A DNA stretch of 64,000 nucleotides. Source: Brevipalpus yothersi. Its lineage: Eukaryota > Arthropoda > Arachnida > Trombidiformes > Tenuipalpidae. The stretch covers positions 41,935-105,934 of the forward strand of contig QZCP01000040.1 of NCBI GenBank assembly GCA_003956705.1, read 5' to 3'. Below, one piece after another: positions 11,661 through 25,353 of this stretch (the first letter of the stretch is position 1; each line of letters opens with the position of its first letter). A program made the position numbers and the translations under genes. A model generated the notes under the pieces. The model was not told the DNA's origin. It saw nothing but the letters and a program-made list of their open reading frames with translations, and made no database searches.

Positions 11661-13370
11661 CTCTCAAACGATATAAGTGAGTAAACAGTCATTCTAGTGT
11701 TTTTTTTGTGTGTGTACATTCTTTTCTTCATGAAAACAAGCAGTAGTAGATGGAAAAATTCTTTATCATGGTAAATGAATACGTACGAATGTACCGTTTT
11801 TTTGAGGCATAAACATAAGTAAATACATCATGTACTCTTTTGTATGTGTATCATATGGTATGAGTGTCATTTCCCAGGTCGATGACTGGTTAATCTTTTC
11901 ATGTTGTGGAAAGAATAGCAAAAAAATGGAATAAAATAAAATAAAATAGGGAACTGTTAATGTTTCAATTATATAATATGCAATAAATTCTAGCTAATTT
12001 GTCAAACAAAGTGCTGATGAAGAGGCCATTCTATTAGAATCTGGATTGAAGCACTATTTTTGTTTTTTTCGTTGATGAACTTGTGCTTTCGTTCATTTTT
12101 GATTTATTTTTTTCGGCAAAATAAAATTTTCTAACAAAATTGACATTCTTACTCAAAAAGATTCCCGAGAAGTGTGAAACCATTTCACATCAAAACTTCC
12201 GGTAAAAAATACACCAATATTGTGTATGGGAGAGGAATATTCTTCCCGAAATCATATTCGAATAGCGTATTGAATAAGTTATACTAGTGAGAATAAAAAC
12301 TGGAAAAATATTGGACATATAAACTCTGTACGATTCATTTTAACTTGACATATGTATATAAATACACACACATCAGGATGTTGAATTTGATCACTTATTC
12401 TAGATCATCATCACTACCATGCTTCTTCTCTCTCTCCATCTCTCAGCAGTATAGTGATAAGTAAATGTTTTTCCTTATGTTTACTTTTCTCTCTTACTTA
12501 CTTTTCTTTCTTGCTCATTTTACTTCTTCAGAATTCCAACATCCTCATCACTTGAGCCTTTCTCTCTCTTCCTCTACAACACAGTGTGCTCTGGTTTCAC
12601 TTTTTCCTATTTACCTCAAGATTCTTTTCTTCATCACTTGGCCACTCTTCACCACTCGTATTCCTCCACTTTTCTTCTTTTTCCATCTTCCTCTTCTTAT
12701 TCTCCTTCTTCTTCTTCTTCCGGTTGCATCATCTTAGAATTTTCTGGCAAAAAATTGTTTGCATGACTAGAAATCAGATTTTAACATTCTCTCAAGCTGA
12801 TGAATTCTCACAGGACATTTCCTTGAAGTCTTATAGTTGAGAACACATACAATTTATGTGTTATATATATGTGTATGTATGTATGCTTTTCTCACTCTCT
12901 CAGTGTGTATATCTTTTGCTTCCAAAAATTTCAATCATCATGCAACTGTAGCTGTAAATGTGACACATCATTTCTATTCCAAGTGTTGGAAGCTTGAGAG
13001 AGAAAGTGAAATAAATTACTCGTAAACATTGCTTTTATGTGTATTGGGCATTCTATACTTGTCTATTTAGAGTGACAAAGATTGAGAAATAAACTAGAAT
13101 AGTGCAATTTTTAATGTAGACTTAAACAGAGAGAAAATGGATCAGGAAATGATGACTGGGAAAAAGAGGATGAAGGCAATGATTTTCCTCTCTCTTTCTC
13201 CACTCAGATGATGAGAAGTAGAAGAGACAGGCAATAGTAGCAGAAAAATCTTTTGAATTTATCAGGCTGTTTACATGGTTCTCATGGTAAACTGGAAGTT
13301 CTGAGAACTGTTTCGACTGATAACATTTTTCAATCCCATCATTTCTCATGATTGAAACCATTTTACTTGA

Positions 13371-13451
<81 letters not shown>
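13371..13451. repeat. (CT)n array, 81 bp with one interruption
   Basis: TC repeat broken by a single CC at 13380-13382. Confidence 0.96.
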
Positions 13452-13454
<3 letters not shown>

Positions 13455-14219
13455 TTTCGATTGACATTTCAATCAGCACTCAATCTTTTATAATCGATTG
13501 AAGCTCAAGTATTTGGAACCAGTAGAAGGAAGATGAAAAAAATCGGTCCTCTCTCTCTCTCTTTCTCTATTTGATGACAAGTGATGTGCAACATTCTCAC
13601 CATTTTCACTTTAATTGAATCATTTATCATGGAAAAATTTTTCTTCCTCTTTCTTCACAATCAGTCAGGTTGGAGGGCTTGATGTGCATGATAAATCAGA
13701 AATAAAACGATAACACATTATCTTGTATATGTGTGTATGAGAAGAAAATATATATCCACATTCCATCTTTCCATCAAACTATGCTGAATTTCAGATTGTT
13801 TTATCGAGCAAAAAAAGATGTTATTGTACATGGTGGGAAGAAGAAAGAGAGAGAGGAAAAGATTTTTATCTTAATTAGGCTATTAAAGATGAGAAATATT
13901 TTATACATGTATCAAGTTGTTGGCAAAAAGAAAGAGGAAGAAGAAAATAATGGAGAGAAATAAGAAGAAGAGGTTCTCCTGGAACTTACACACAGAACAG
14001 TAGATGCAGTTTGTTATTCGATTTATCTTATTTGTCTTTACTGATTGAAGTGAGAAGAAGAAGAAGATCACTATCGGAAGTAATTCTCACTTATACACAA
14101 GAACAGAGGGAAGATGCTAATCCTCTTCATCAGACTAATTTTGACTATCCATAGATTTGAAGAGGGAAAAAGAGTGTCCTGACAAAAGGAGAGGAAAGCA
14201 TTCAGTACATGAAGATGGT

Positions 14220-14322
14220 GAAGAAGGAGAAAAGAAAGAAGAAGAGGAAGAAGAGGAAGAAGAGGAAGAAGAGGAAGAAGAGGAAGAAGAGGAAGAAGAA
14301 GAAGAAGAGGAAGAAAAAAAGA
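14220..14322. repeat. All-purine tract with 9-bp tandem unit GAAGAGGAA
   Basis: 103 consecutive purines. From 14241 to about 14297 the unit GAAGAGGAA repeats about six times, then GAA units. The translations (poly-Glu on plus, Phe/Leu or Ser on minus) are low-complexity and not taken as coding. Confidence 0.93.
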
Positions 14323-14529
14323 TGTAACAAAATGGTAAATAAAGGCTTGTAAGCTGTGAGAAACAACATGTTTCTATTAGTCGAGAATGGCAAAAATAAG
14401 AGAGAAAATAAAGTAATGAAAATAAGTAAGAAAAACAGAAGAAGAAAAAAAAGCAAGACAATGTACCAAAATACGATTAGTAATCGACATCTTTGAGGGA
14501 ATCGAGGTGGTACGATTGGAGAAGAAGAT

Positions 14530-14530
14530 G

Positions 14531-14560
<30 letters not shown>
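14530..14560. repeat. (GAA)n array
   Basis: About ten GAA units. Confidence 0.93.
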
Positions 14561-14565
<5 letters not shown>

Positions 14566-14588
14566 AACATTGACTTACTTAATGTTAG

Positions 14589-14595
<7 letters not shown>

Positions 14596-14635
<40 letters not shown>
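14596..14635. repeat. (GA)n array
   Basis: 40 bp of GA. Confidence 0.95.
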
Positions 14636-14637
<2 letters not shown>

Positions 14638-14771
14638 TTGAGCGGCATCAATTCACTTGAAATATTCGATTAGGACGATCTGATTTGGTGCATAACCCAA
14701 TGTATGTTGAGTGAATAACGTTAAATTTGATTATCTTTTCTCAGCCTTTTTCACGGGGTTTTTCTAGTATA

Positions 14772-14773
<2 letters not shown>

Positions 14774-14840
<67 letters not shown>
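14774..14840. repeat. (CT)n array, 66 bp
   Basis: Lies between two GA arrays and is opposite to them in sense. Confidence 0.96.
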
Positions 14841-14843
<3 letters not shown>

Positions 14844-14992
14844 TTTCTATTTCACTCATTGAGCAACCTTCATCTATCCATCCATCTTTTTCCTTTCTAA
14901 TTCAGCAACTAGATCAGTTGATTAGCAAGTTAGTCGATAATGTTGAGCTTACTCAATCCACCTGTAAACCAAGAGGGTGCAAAGGGGTTATT

Positions 14993-14998
<6 letters not shown>

Positions 14999-15055
<57 letters not shown>
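14999..15055. repeat. (GA)n array, 57 bp
   Basis: Perfect GA, 158 bp from the opposite-sense array at 14774-14840. Confidence 0.96.
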
Positions 15056-15058
<3 letters not shown>

Positions 15059-16994
15059 TTTGCTTCTCAGAATGAGAAATATTCCACTCAATGGATATGT
15101 GATGAATATCCTCATGATTGGAATGAGAGTGATTTTCAACTGGAATGTTCTCAAGCGCAAAAAGCAAAAGCTGTATCATCAAAGTTTCTCGCTTCCCTTT
15201 GGGCTCTTGAGTGTCTCTCACTTTCTCTCTTTCAATTGGAATGATAACTATTGAGCTCATAGAATTGAGAGTTCTCGGCTGGATCTCTTGTCGAAGCTTT
15301 TCTTTCTAAAACTCTGCCTCAAATAGTAAGGGATGAGAAAAAGAGAAACAATAAACTCATCGAGAGAAGTAGCTAACTATCGATGCTATATGCACCTCTC
15401 CAAAAATCTTTATTCTACTTGAGAATAGATAATCTCATTCAAATGCTCTCTCTTGTAAAAATACGATAGATATGTGTGTTTGTGCTCTCAGGAATCAGTG
15501 AACATGATAACTAAGAGGAAGTTAAAGTATATACATAAACACACACGCACACATACATATTCACACCAATTATATCAGCATCACTCTGTATATAACACCG
15601 AGGTCCATGGTCCATGTTCACAGGCCCATGTGAAGACTGGCCAAATCTGCTCTCTCTCTCTCTCTCTCTTGTAGCGTACTTAATCTGAAGCATTCTTGCT
15701 TGACTCATGCTAACGAGTGAGCGTAGATACATACTTACATACATATATATATAAATATGAAGGGTGTGAGAGAGGCTCTAATAGCTCTCCCATGAATAAA
15801 GAAAATGGAAAAAGGAATATACATAACCAGGACAGAACGCTCCTCGTCATGAGCACTCCTATTTTTCCACTCCACAGAATAGATCTTTGATAAACAGCAA
15901 TAATTATGATTGATGACTCATGATCTCCCTCTTTCTCTCTCTCTGCGAAAGTTTGCTTGCTTTTCACTTGCTCTCACTATTTTGCTTAATTAACAAGCCG
16001 ATTTCGGATTATTATGCTCTCCTTTGCTTAGCTACAGAATATCGACTTTCCACTTCTCCAACTTTTACACTGTTATCCATCATGAAATGAATATCCTCTC
16101 TTTCTCTCTCTCTCTCTCCATCATATCTTTCTCGTCTCACACACAATTCTCCACTTCACTTCCACCCACCCACCCACCCAATGCACAACAAGGTTCCATG
16201 TTCATCTGATTACATGGTATTAACCATAATCTGTAGCCCCAGAGTTCATGATACAATGTTACCAATCCTGTCACCCACTCTCTCTTTCTCTCTTTCTTTT
16301 TCTCTCCCTGTCACTTGCCTTCTCTCTTCTTTCATCAATACATTCCTTTCATCTTCCATGTAACATTATTGTCAGACTATTTTCATCCAGAGATCCAGAG
16401 ATATATGAATATAATCCCCAGCTTGGACATTGTCACCATCATCAATGACATTGTCTCTCTTCCTCTATCTTCTCTCACGCTACCTTTTTTTTCCATGAAG
16501 ATAGGAGTAGAAAAAAAAGCTTCCAAGCCAGAATATACATTGTTTGAGAATGATGATACCGTATTACGTTGAACAGAAAGATGCAGAGAAGTGGATGAAA
16601 AAAGAGAGAAGAGAGAAAAGGCAATGTTCTTCATCCCAAAACGAAACGTAAAGTGACAACATTGGTTGTTAAAAGTGTTTGTTGTGCCTTGATGATGATG
16701 CTTTTTATCCAAGAAGAATGCGAACAAAACCGAATGACATACTATTGGCCCTTCTAACAAATCTTTTCTTCTCTCGTTCTTTCTCTTTCTTGTTCCTCAT
16801 CCCTTTGGAATGTGTGTATGTGTGAAGAAAGGTGGTGTGTAGGTCATCATTTCGATGGGAATACACACTCAGAAATCACTATATATATACACACACAGAG
16901 AGAGAGAAAGAGAGAGAGAGAAAACTGTGCACTTCTTCCACTCGATTTGATGATCATCTCAATTTTGAGACACTCCATTCCCTCCTCTCCATCC

Positions 16995-17120
16995 ATGATC
17001 GGACTCTATGTGCTTTTGCTTGGTCTTGTGTGTATGGCTTGCTCTCAACAATCATTAAGAATTGCTTCGTTCGATGGTCCAAGTGTTGTGGAAGTAGGAA
17101 AAGAAGTTGGAGGCGAATAA
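16995..17120 (+). CDS. Possible first exon of a secreted or Ig-type surface protein
   Basis: Reads MIGLYVLLLGLVCMACSQQ, a good signal peptide with a plausible cleavage after the Cys/Ser, then SLRIASFDGPSVVEVGKEV and a stop six codons on. The pattern (L.I…P.VVE.G..V) resembles the first strand of an Ig domain as in Beat/Side-like proteins. If so, a donor should fall before the stop; the only GT sites (GTAGGA near 17095, GTTGGA near 17107) are weak. I found no following Ig exon on the plus strand up to the gap at 26139. The call rests on a motif resemblance only. Confidence 0.2.
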   Translation: MIGLYVLLLGLVCMACSQQSLRIASFDGPSVVEVGKEVGGE

Positions 17121-19018
17121 AATAAGAGAAGAACCACTATTGGGATCATCCATTTACTTTTCTCTTTCTCTCCATATATTTCTTTCCATGGAATTCTTTT
17201 CGCCTTATTCTTTCTCACTAGCCAACATTTTTGGGACCTCTCTCTCTCTCTCTTCCACTCTTATTTCTTTTCTCACTACTTCTCAGATAAATTGATTTTC
17301 AATCAATCCTGTTGTTGGATGCTCCACCGCTTGTGGTGATGCTCGTGGTACTTGTTTTGTGGGCGTATTGATGATGGCCCCAGGGAAGTATCCAGCATCA
17401 CTCGATTGCATATTCAAATAGCCACACCAATTTCAAACTGTTCCGTTATATATATACTGCCAGCAAAACATGGGGCTATCCTGATGTCCAAATTGCAGTA
17501 TGCACATGTTAATGGTACCAAAATGTTGTTGCTGTTTTTGCTACTCACCATGATGTGTTCAAGTGTCATTCTAATAGTGTGTGGAATGTTTGATGATTTG
17601 GTCCATCGTTTGTAATAAAATAACCAGCAAGCACATGTAAAGTAAGTGGACTATAAACACGCACACATACAATCAGTGTGCTAACAGGAATATACTTGTA
17701 TGTATATAGAGAAAGAGAAAGAGAGAGAATGCTAACATGGATAAATGGACACAAAGTTGTACAAAGTTTCTGATTGTTCCACTTGTATACGCTTGCACAC
17801 CTTTCTGATTTGGCTGTATTCCTTCCTATTTCTATTTCTACTTCTTCCTCTCTCGTTCATCATGCTTCCCTTCTACTACAGACAGAAACGAAATTTTCTC
17901 TTTCTCTTCCTTCCATCAAGAGCTTGATCCCTTTATTCTCGGGAAAAACATTTCTACTTCATTAACCATGTTTATTACCATTTTACGTGAACAGATAACA
18001 CTTGAATGAAACATCTGAATGCATGCAATGGTCAGTCAGAATCATTTATTTTCCCTCTATCAACCATACTAAATCTGTGTGTGTAAGAATCTATAGTAAG
18101 AAGAATAAGAGAGAGAGAGAAAAAGGAATAAAAATAAAATTCTAGCATAACTAGACCATTTGTTTGGCGCTAGAGGAAACAGATTCATGGAAAAATATGA
18201 TTCTTTGGGTGTGAGGAAAAAATAAAATATATATATCTATTATTTTCTCTCCCTTACTCATTTCATAAGCTTAGTTTCTCTCTCTCTGAATCTCAATTCT
18301 CTTAGCTTCACATTATTGTCATCCGATTTGCTTCCATCATCCTGGTGACAATATAATTATGACCATTTTTTATTAGCTATCCAATTCCCGAAAGCTTTTG
18401 TGTGTTCTGATTATATGATGAGAAATTAAATTGGAAACGCATGGATAGTCAAGGTAGAGCGAAACCAAAAATAGATAAAAAAAATAGAAATGTGAACAGT
18501 GAAATAATAATGTATTTTTCATGGTTGAACGTAATTTAGTAGCAAGAAACCGGAAGCTAGAAAATGTTACACATTTCGTTAACATCTGCATGAAAATTCT
18601 TCAGAAAAACAAGCATAAAGAGTTATACATCTATCATTGAAGTATGGGTTCAATATATTTTGATTACTTTTCCTGTCAACCTTATGATGACAATTGAAAC
18701 TTAGCTATACCTTGGGATCATTCACCTTATGGTATTTTTTACCATTTCTATCCACACATTTCTAACGCACACACACGCGTGCAAATATTCACACATATAT
18801 AGTCATGTTGGTCAGAAAAATATATTCATCTGTTTAATAGCTCAACTGTGTGGGAGGAGAGTGATGAGAATTCAGAAGGGGCGGAAAGTGGCAGATTAAT
18901 GTTAATGCGAGCCATTCAAGCCGATTTAATGGTTCACAACTTTGGCATATATAATGCGATGGGTGCACATGAATATCAATTTTTCTCTTAGGGAACAAAC
19001 AACGTTTCATTTATTTCT

Positions 19019-19042
19019 CGCACACACACACACACACACACA
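19019..19042. repeat. (CA)n array
   Basis: About 24 bp of CA. Confidence 0.92.
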
Positions 19043-19147
19043 TCATGCACTTGCTCTGCCACTCTTGGAATAGCTCCTTGAATGCCTCTTCACTGCAAGC
19101 GTCATTCACTTTTGTATTGCATGGATGCTCACTTGCCTTCTCTCTCC

Positions 19148-19150
<3 letters not shown>

Positions 19151-19185
<35 letters not shown>
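19151..19185. repeat. (CT)n array
   Basis: 35 bp of CT. Confidence 0.94.
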
Positions 19186-19188
<3 letters not shown>

Positions 19189-20124
19189 TTTCATACTTTC
19201 TAGAACAGTTTTTGCCGCTCCTCATGCATCTAATTGTAATGCCCGCTCTTATTTGCTCACTATATCATCGCCATTCAGAGAATTCTGATTCTTTTTTTTC
19301 GGGAAACAATTGTCGATCTTTCCTGCATAAGTCCACACACATGTGTGTATGTATGTACGTATATATGTTTATACACTGTCATGACTGCTTCGCTCGGCTT
19401 ATCTTCTAATTGGAAGTAAAAACAGTCAAAAGTCAAAGATAAGCTCGATAAAATTCTTTTTATTTGGTATTCTTATTCTTTATTCTGTCACACGAGTGCA
19501 TTGGAGCTAAGGATGAGCAAGCTTCAATGTTTTTGTTTATTCTCTCACATTTTGGGCACTTGCTTCAGTGGTTGACTTTTCACAGCTTCTGGATTCTTAG
19601 CTATACTGATATAATAGTTGAAAGAGAGAGCAAGAGAGAGAAGAAAAAAGGATAAAATAATCATGCAAGCATGGTTGAGCTAGCCGGCTTCTTTTCATGC
19701 TAACTAGAGTTGTGGGAGCAGAATGTTTCGAATTTATATCATCATGATTCCGAATTGCATGAATGTGTGTGTATTTCACCATTTTGTCTCATTCTATCTG
19801 TCTATTTTTTCTTTATTTGCCATCTCGCCTACCGTATCAGTTATCATTTTTTTGCCTCCCACTTGTAATGTATACACATGGAAAGAGTACCGTTGATTAT
19901 TCTGAGCGAAGCGGAAAAAATATTCCTTTAATTGGCCTCTAAATCAGTTCCCTAAAAAGCGATAAATTATTGCTCCATATTCTCTCTCTTTCTCTCTCTA
20001 TTCCAGTAAAGATTCAGATTATAGAGAAAAAGATGGAGCTCGTTAGCCAGATCAGTTTTGCTTGTTCTTCAGAAAATGAGCAATAGTGCATGATTATTGT
20101 TCCTCCCTCTCCTTATGGATTCAA

Positions 20125-20156
<32 letters not shown>

Positions 20157-20747
20157 AGTGGAGAAATATAATTTTTCCGAGAAAATCATATCTAAGAAGC
20201 AGAGTGGAGTAGTTTTATGACTACATTTGGGCTATAGAAATATAGCTTCTCATTATAAATAGAAAGATATTGTTTAAAATGCTGATGAAGCCACTGGAAA
20301 TGCTCTTACCAGAAAGAAATAGGAACACTCTTTAATAGCAAAAATTTAGTACATTGTACTTTGGAAAGAAATTAGCATTTAAAAAAAGCATAATTCTATG
20401 GAATGATATCTGATTTATCAGTTAATTCTGATTTTTCTTCACAATTCTTCCTAATTCTTGCTATAAACTTGCCTTACATAAGTATGCATTAGTATGACTG
20501 TGGCATTTATACAAAAAAGTTTCAATTCACTTCCGAAAAAAACTGATTTCTTTCTCTAATTCGATGGACTAGATGACATGTATTTGGTATTTCCACGACA
20601 AATCAAACCTTCTGGACTCTAGCTCTATGTTTGTGGATGTGGACCTTCCAGTTGACAGAATCGAATTGATGCTGAACCATATAATTTTTCAGATAGAGCT
20701 TTATGAGTGCTAATCATACAGTATTTGAAGCAATTCTTCCTCCTTTT

Positions 20748-20751
<4 letters not shown>

Positions 20752-20784
<33 letters not shown>
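20752..20784. repeat. (CT)n array
   Basis: 33 bp of CT. Confidence 0.94.
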
Positions 20785-20787
<3 letters not shown>

Positions 20788-22974
20788 GGTGTAGAAAACT
20801 TTCCGAGTCCAATGTACATGTATGTGTGTGTCCTCTTCAAGTGAGTCCAATCATTCGAGAAGATTAAATGTTGAGTGCCTTCACTTCAACGATGGAGATA
20901 GTGGAGAAGTAGTAATGATGAAAATACATATTACCTCTATTTCAATAGAGAGGAAGAGTGGAGAGAAAAGTTCATTGGCCTCTTCTATTTAAACATCGAA
21001 ATTGGGTCCAAGAAGAGCACAATATTGGAGATGAAATGGTACTAGTTTTCTTGAATAGAAAGAGAAGACTTTTAAAAAGAGTATACCTCGAAGCCTTTCC
21101 TCCATTCATCATCATCCTCATCCCCATCTCTCTCTCTCCATCCTCATGGTAGCATTTGTGTTCATTCTATTCAATTTTCTGCTCTCACTGTTTATCCAAT
21201 AAATGAGGCAAACTCAAGCAACTCTCTCATCAGATGGTCCAGCAAATTATCTGTTCATGGAAATTATCTATCTCTTTCTCTCTGTTTCAATTGAGAGGAA
21301 GAGAGAGCAAGCGAGAATGGTACCTAAATGCTGATCAGTCTACTTTGACAGTTATACAGGAAGACATGGAAGTTCAGTGAGTAAGAGGAAGAAAGCTAAA
21401 TCTAAATTGGCATTCACAGTTGGCAGTAGTGGTAATTGTTAGTCATGAGATATATATATTCAATTTCAAAAAAAAAATACTAATGACCATTGTGCAACCA
21501 AACAATTAGTCCATCTCAATTGTCATTTACCCGCTGTTCACTTCTTATTCCTCAAATTCTCTAGATTTCTTGCAAAGAATGAGTTCCATTCCTCTTTCCA
21601 ATCTATTTCTTTTCTCAAAAATCTTCTTAAATGCTGGTAATGTGAGAGCAATAGTCAGTGTCATCCAGCCTTAACAATCTGAATAGCGTATATCCATTCA
21701 CTAATTATTCTCAATCTTTATCGTAATTTATTCACTACTCAGTTAAATGATATGGCTTTGTCTCTCTCTATCTCTCTCTTAACTAATTAGGGCTTCTCAC
21801 GTGCTAATCAGTGGTATTCCTTCTGTTGTATTACTTTTTCACAAAAAACTTGGGCAATTTGATCAGCACTTTACATATACTTTCCCAATTATTCACTTCC
21901 TCCCGGATGATGTAACATCTGAAGCACATCTCATTAGTTGATAGATATCTTACAAGGTAGAATGAGAGTAGAATAGTGATCAGTTAATTGAAGCCACTTT
22001 GTTTGACGTGATTTTTGAATTATAAACATTGTATACATTGTATCACGAGTCTGAAACACTAGCTGAACGTGCATGTAAATGAAATATATTGGAAATAAAA
22101 TTTTTTCTGCAAGAATGAATTCAAAATTCTTCAATTATTACACTGATAAAATTTGAATAAAATCCTTCACAATCTTTCAAAAATGGTTCCAAGATTCCCA
22201 TAAAGATCTTGTCACTGTAAATACATGATTTTTCTCTCACCTCAACAGTTTATCCTCCTCCTCCTACATAGTTTTCATTTCCTAAAGAATATCGAGAAGT
22301 TTCTATAACATTATGGAAATGCCTTTAAACATTCTCAAAATGATCATTAATCTTGGGAAAAAGGTAACAAGTGGATAAATTTTCATCTTCCCACCTTTCA
22401 TATGGATCTTTTTCTCTTCCTCCTCTCCTCCTCCTCCTCCCCATTTTCTCAGTCCGTAGATCTGACTATTGTACCTCATATCTTCTATCTTGAGATATAT
22501 TTCATCACAGTTCTGGGTGGAACAGAAATCTTCTACTCTCACTCTCAAAAATACACATGAAACTTTTACCAGAATAGATGCATGAGAATATCATGTCTCG
22601 GCTGATAGTCATGGTGGTCGTGGCAAAGGACATTAGCCTGACACTTTACCAAGTGGGCGGCAAGATTTACGATTGTTATATTCTCTCTCTCTCTCTACTT
22701 TCTATGTTGGGTTTCCAAGAAAACCAAGATAGCAAATATATGTATTCAGCAGGATACTGGATGATCTATCCAACGAGGACCTGAGATCATATTGTTCCCT
22801 GGGATAGGATTGGAAAATCTTGAAATCTAAGAATATCGCTTATGATCATGAACGATTCAAAGTGTTTTCTCAAACTTCATTTTATAAGGCTTCAATTTTT
22901 GAGAGGATGAACTTTTTTATTCACTATATGACTTTACATTCTATAGAGTTTCATGAGAATCATAAGGTATATGA

Positions 22975-23387
22975 TCTCTGTTCACCTCTCGAATAGTTGT
23001 TTTTGATGAAATTATGATTAAACACTATCGATCACCTCTCAATATTTCATCTCAATTCATACTGATGCTAGGAGTATCAGTTGTACCTGTATTGTTTATT
23101 CAGATGTTGTGTACATCAATTTTTTGCCCAATCATATCCAAACTGTCCATTCTATTTTCCTATTGATAGATCGCTCTCATAGTTACGGGATAAAAAATGA
23201 ATTTTAGTTTGTTTACTTTTTCTTTTCTATGAGCCATTGTAATTCAGAAGTGAATGAAATTCTATCCAAATTGATCGAATTCTGTACTATTGATACTATA
23301 TTCATAGTTTCATGGGTGATCAGCATTAGTCTGTTTTTCACTCCGATAATAAGCAGTAGGCTCACAATTGACATTCCTTACAAATGA
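22975..23387 (+). pseudogene. Hydrophobic open fragments, possibly a decayed membrane protein
   Basis: Two open fragments in different frames within an array-free block. The first (22975-23166) contains a membrane-like stretch, ILMLGVSVVPVLFIQMLCTS. The second (23229-23387) starts MSHCNSEVNEILSKLIEF, continues with a second hydrophobic stretch, FIVSWVISISLFF, and ends ..TIDIPYK. Alternating amphipathic and membrane segments would suit a chemoreceptor-type gene broken by a frameshift, but no diagnostic motif is present. No convincing splice sites join them. A further short open stretch lies near 23480-23590. Confidence 0.15.
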
Positions 23388-24011
23388 AAACACTTGATGG
23401 TAAGAGAAAATTCGTCCCAGATTGATCACTGTGATATATCAGCCAGGTATATACATGAATAACCAATTGAATTCAGAGACCTTGTTGAATTTTGCTACCT
23501 ATCATCACATTTTACAAACATTTATCAAATTCCATTTGATTCCAGAACACACTTCAAATCATTCTGATGCTCTTTGTTACTTTTATGGTCATTGAAATAC
23601 TGTAATCCTGGTGATAGTTCAAGTGAGCCCAAGAGAAATTTCTATCCCAGATATTCAATCTGAATTCAGTCGTGAATTTGAACAGCGCTGATGTACTTGA
23701 GCAGAATTGACTTGAATGGTTTTTCCAGAAATTGATCAGTTTAAAAGCAACAGTTCAATAGTGAATGAATAACTCAAAGTGAGGCTTTGAAACTAGTGAT
23801 TCAAACTTCTTATTCTACCTACTAAACAAAATGTTTCCAATGATTTGTGATGCAAATGAATGCAAAAATTTGCATGCAATGAGTTTCAATCTTACTAATA
23901 CTTTAATTCATCATCATGAGTATAGTGATGATGAGTGATGACACTGTTCAGATGGAAGAATCAGATTATCTGAGCATACATACACACATACACACAACAT
24001 CACCAGAAAAA

Positions 24012-24014
<3 letters not shown>

Positions 24015-24081
<67 letters not shown>
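24015..24081. repeat. (GA)n array, 67 bp
   Basis: Perfect GA. Confidence 0.97.
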
Positions 24082-24086
<5 letters not shown>

Positions 24087-25353
24087 ACAAGGTATACAGA
24101 GATGAGAAACGAGAGAGACAGAGAAAATGAATTGAAGATGGAGAAAAAGGAAATCAGTTTCTCAGTAACATGCTTTCACCGGAAATCAGTCAATCTAATT
24201 ACAGAGATTGTCCAATCTGGAAGATGAACATAAAAAACGAGAGCATCTATTTAGCTCCATTATTGACGGCTTTTGGGTGTAAATGGATTGGTTTCATTTA
24301 TGTCTCTCTCCCTTTCTTACTGTGTGTCGTGCAAGTGTGATTGGATGAGCGATCTATCTAGAGAAGATGGAGAAAATTTGGATTAGGAAAACATGGTGGA
24401 ACTTTCGATCATATTCAAGGGAAAAGCTATAATACGTGGAAGGCTTGAGGAAAGATATATATAGTATAATACATGTGTCTCCATAGATTGGAAGGAGAGA
24501 GAGAGTGAAAAAAAATGTCACATTCTCTGGGAGCTGGGTATTCATGTGGATGAGGATGAAAAGAAGCAGAAAAATCTTGTCAACGTCATGGGATTTCAAA
24601 GAGAAAGAAAGAGAAAGTGAGGACCGAGAGGCTGACCTGAATGATTCAATGTATCAATTCGCTCAACTGTGTAGAGGATGAAAAAAGAACAAAGTTTCAA
24701 TAGTTGTGACTGTTACCTGTTTCGATGGCAATTTTTTTTCAGGGGCATCTCATGAGATAGATAGAGAGAGAGGTTGATATAAAAAATGTCCTTGACAGTT
24801 GATATAAGACAGAACAATTTAATCAGGTAAGTGGACTCATTGTGCTTGGAGAGAGAGAGGTATCATGCGTTCAGAATGATAAATTCATGAGACATTGGCC
24901 AGGACAATTATTTGCGACAAGCGTTCAGATTGTATATGGAGTGAAACCAGAGAATGGAATACTTCGAATGTCTTTGAGAAGATAATTATTCTAGAAGTAT
25001 CACGAGTAGAGAAAATCACTGACTTCTTTGGATTCAAAAAATTTTATTTTATTTTTTTTTCATGATGACTTGAGAAGAGAAGAGAAGAGAAATTTGAATT
25101 ACATTCTAGAGAACAAGAAAAAATGTTTTCTTTCTTTTCAATTCTTTTGCTTCATTAAAACCACAGTCTTTACTATCTTTCATTCTTTCTCTTTCTCTTC
25201 CTCTTCTCTCTTCTCTCTTCTTCATTTTTGCTGCTTATTTTGTTTCTGAAGAGAATTCCTCTCTCAGTTGAAAATTTGAATCTTAAGAAGAGAGAATCGA
25301 GAGAGAGAGAGAGAGAGGAGAAGAATAGAAAGAAATGTTTCATTTTCGTACAT

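Larger units (their letters stand above)
9718..16994. other. Non-coding stretch, very repeat-rich
   Basis: No supportable gene. It has the highest density of purine/pyrimidine arrays in the window, an (AAAAT)n patch at about 11931-11948, pyrimidine-rich sequence at 12460-12720 and 16260-16340, and a CACC repeat near 16166-16180. Confidence 0.6.
17121..22974. other. Non-coding stretch
   Basis: I see no supportable gene. It contains CA and CT arrays near 19.0-19.2 kb, another CT array at 20.75 kb and TGTA-type repeats near 19340. Confidence 0.55.

Noticed and set aside
14135..14651. 149- and 108-residue minus-strand frames rich in Ser or Phe/Leu
   Set aside because: Created by the GAAGAGGAA and GA repeats; open in several frames at once, as expected for purine-only DNA.
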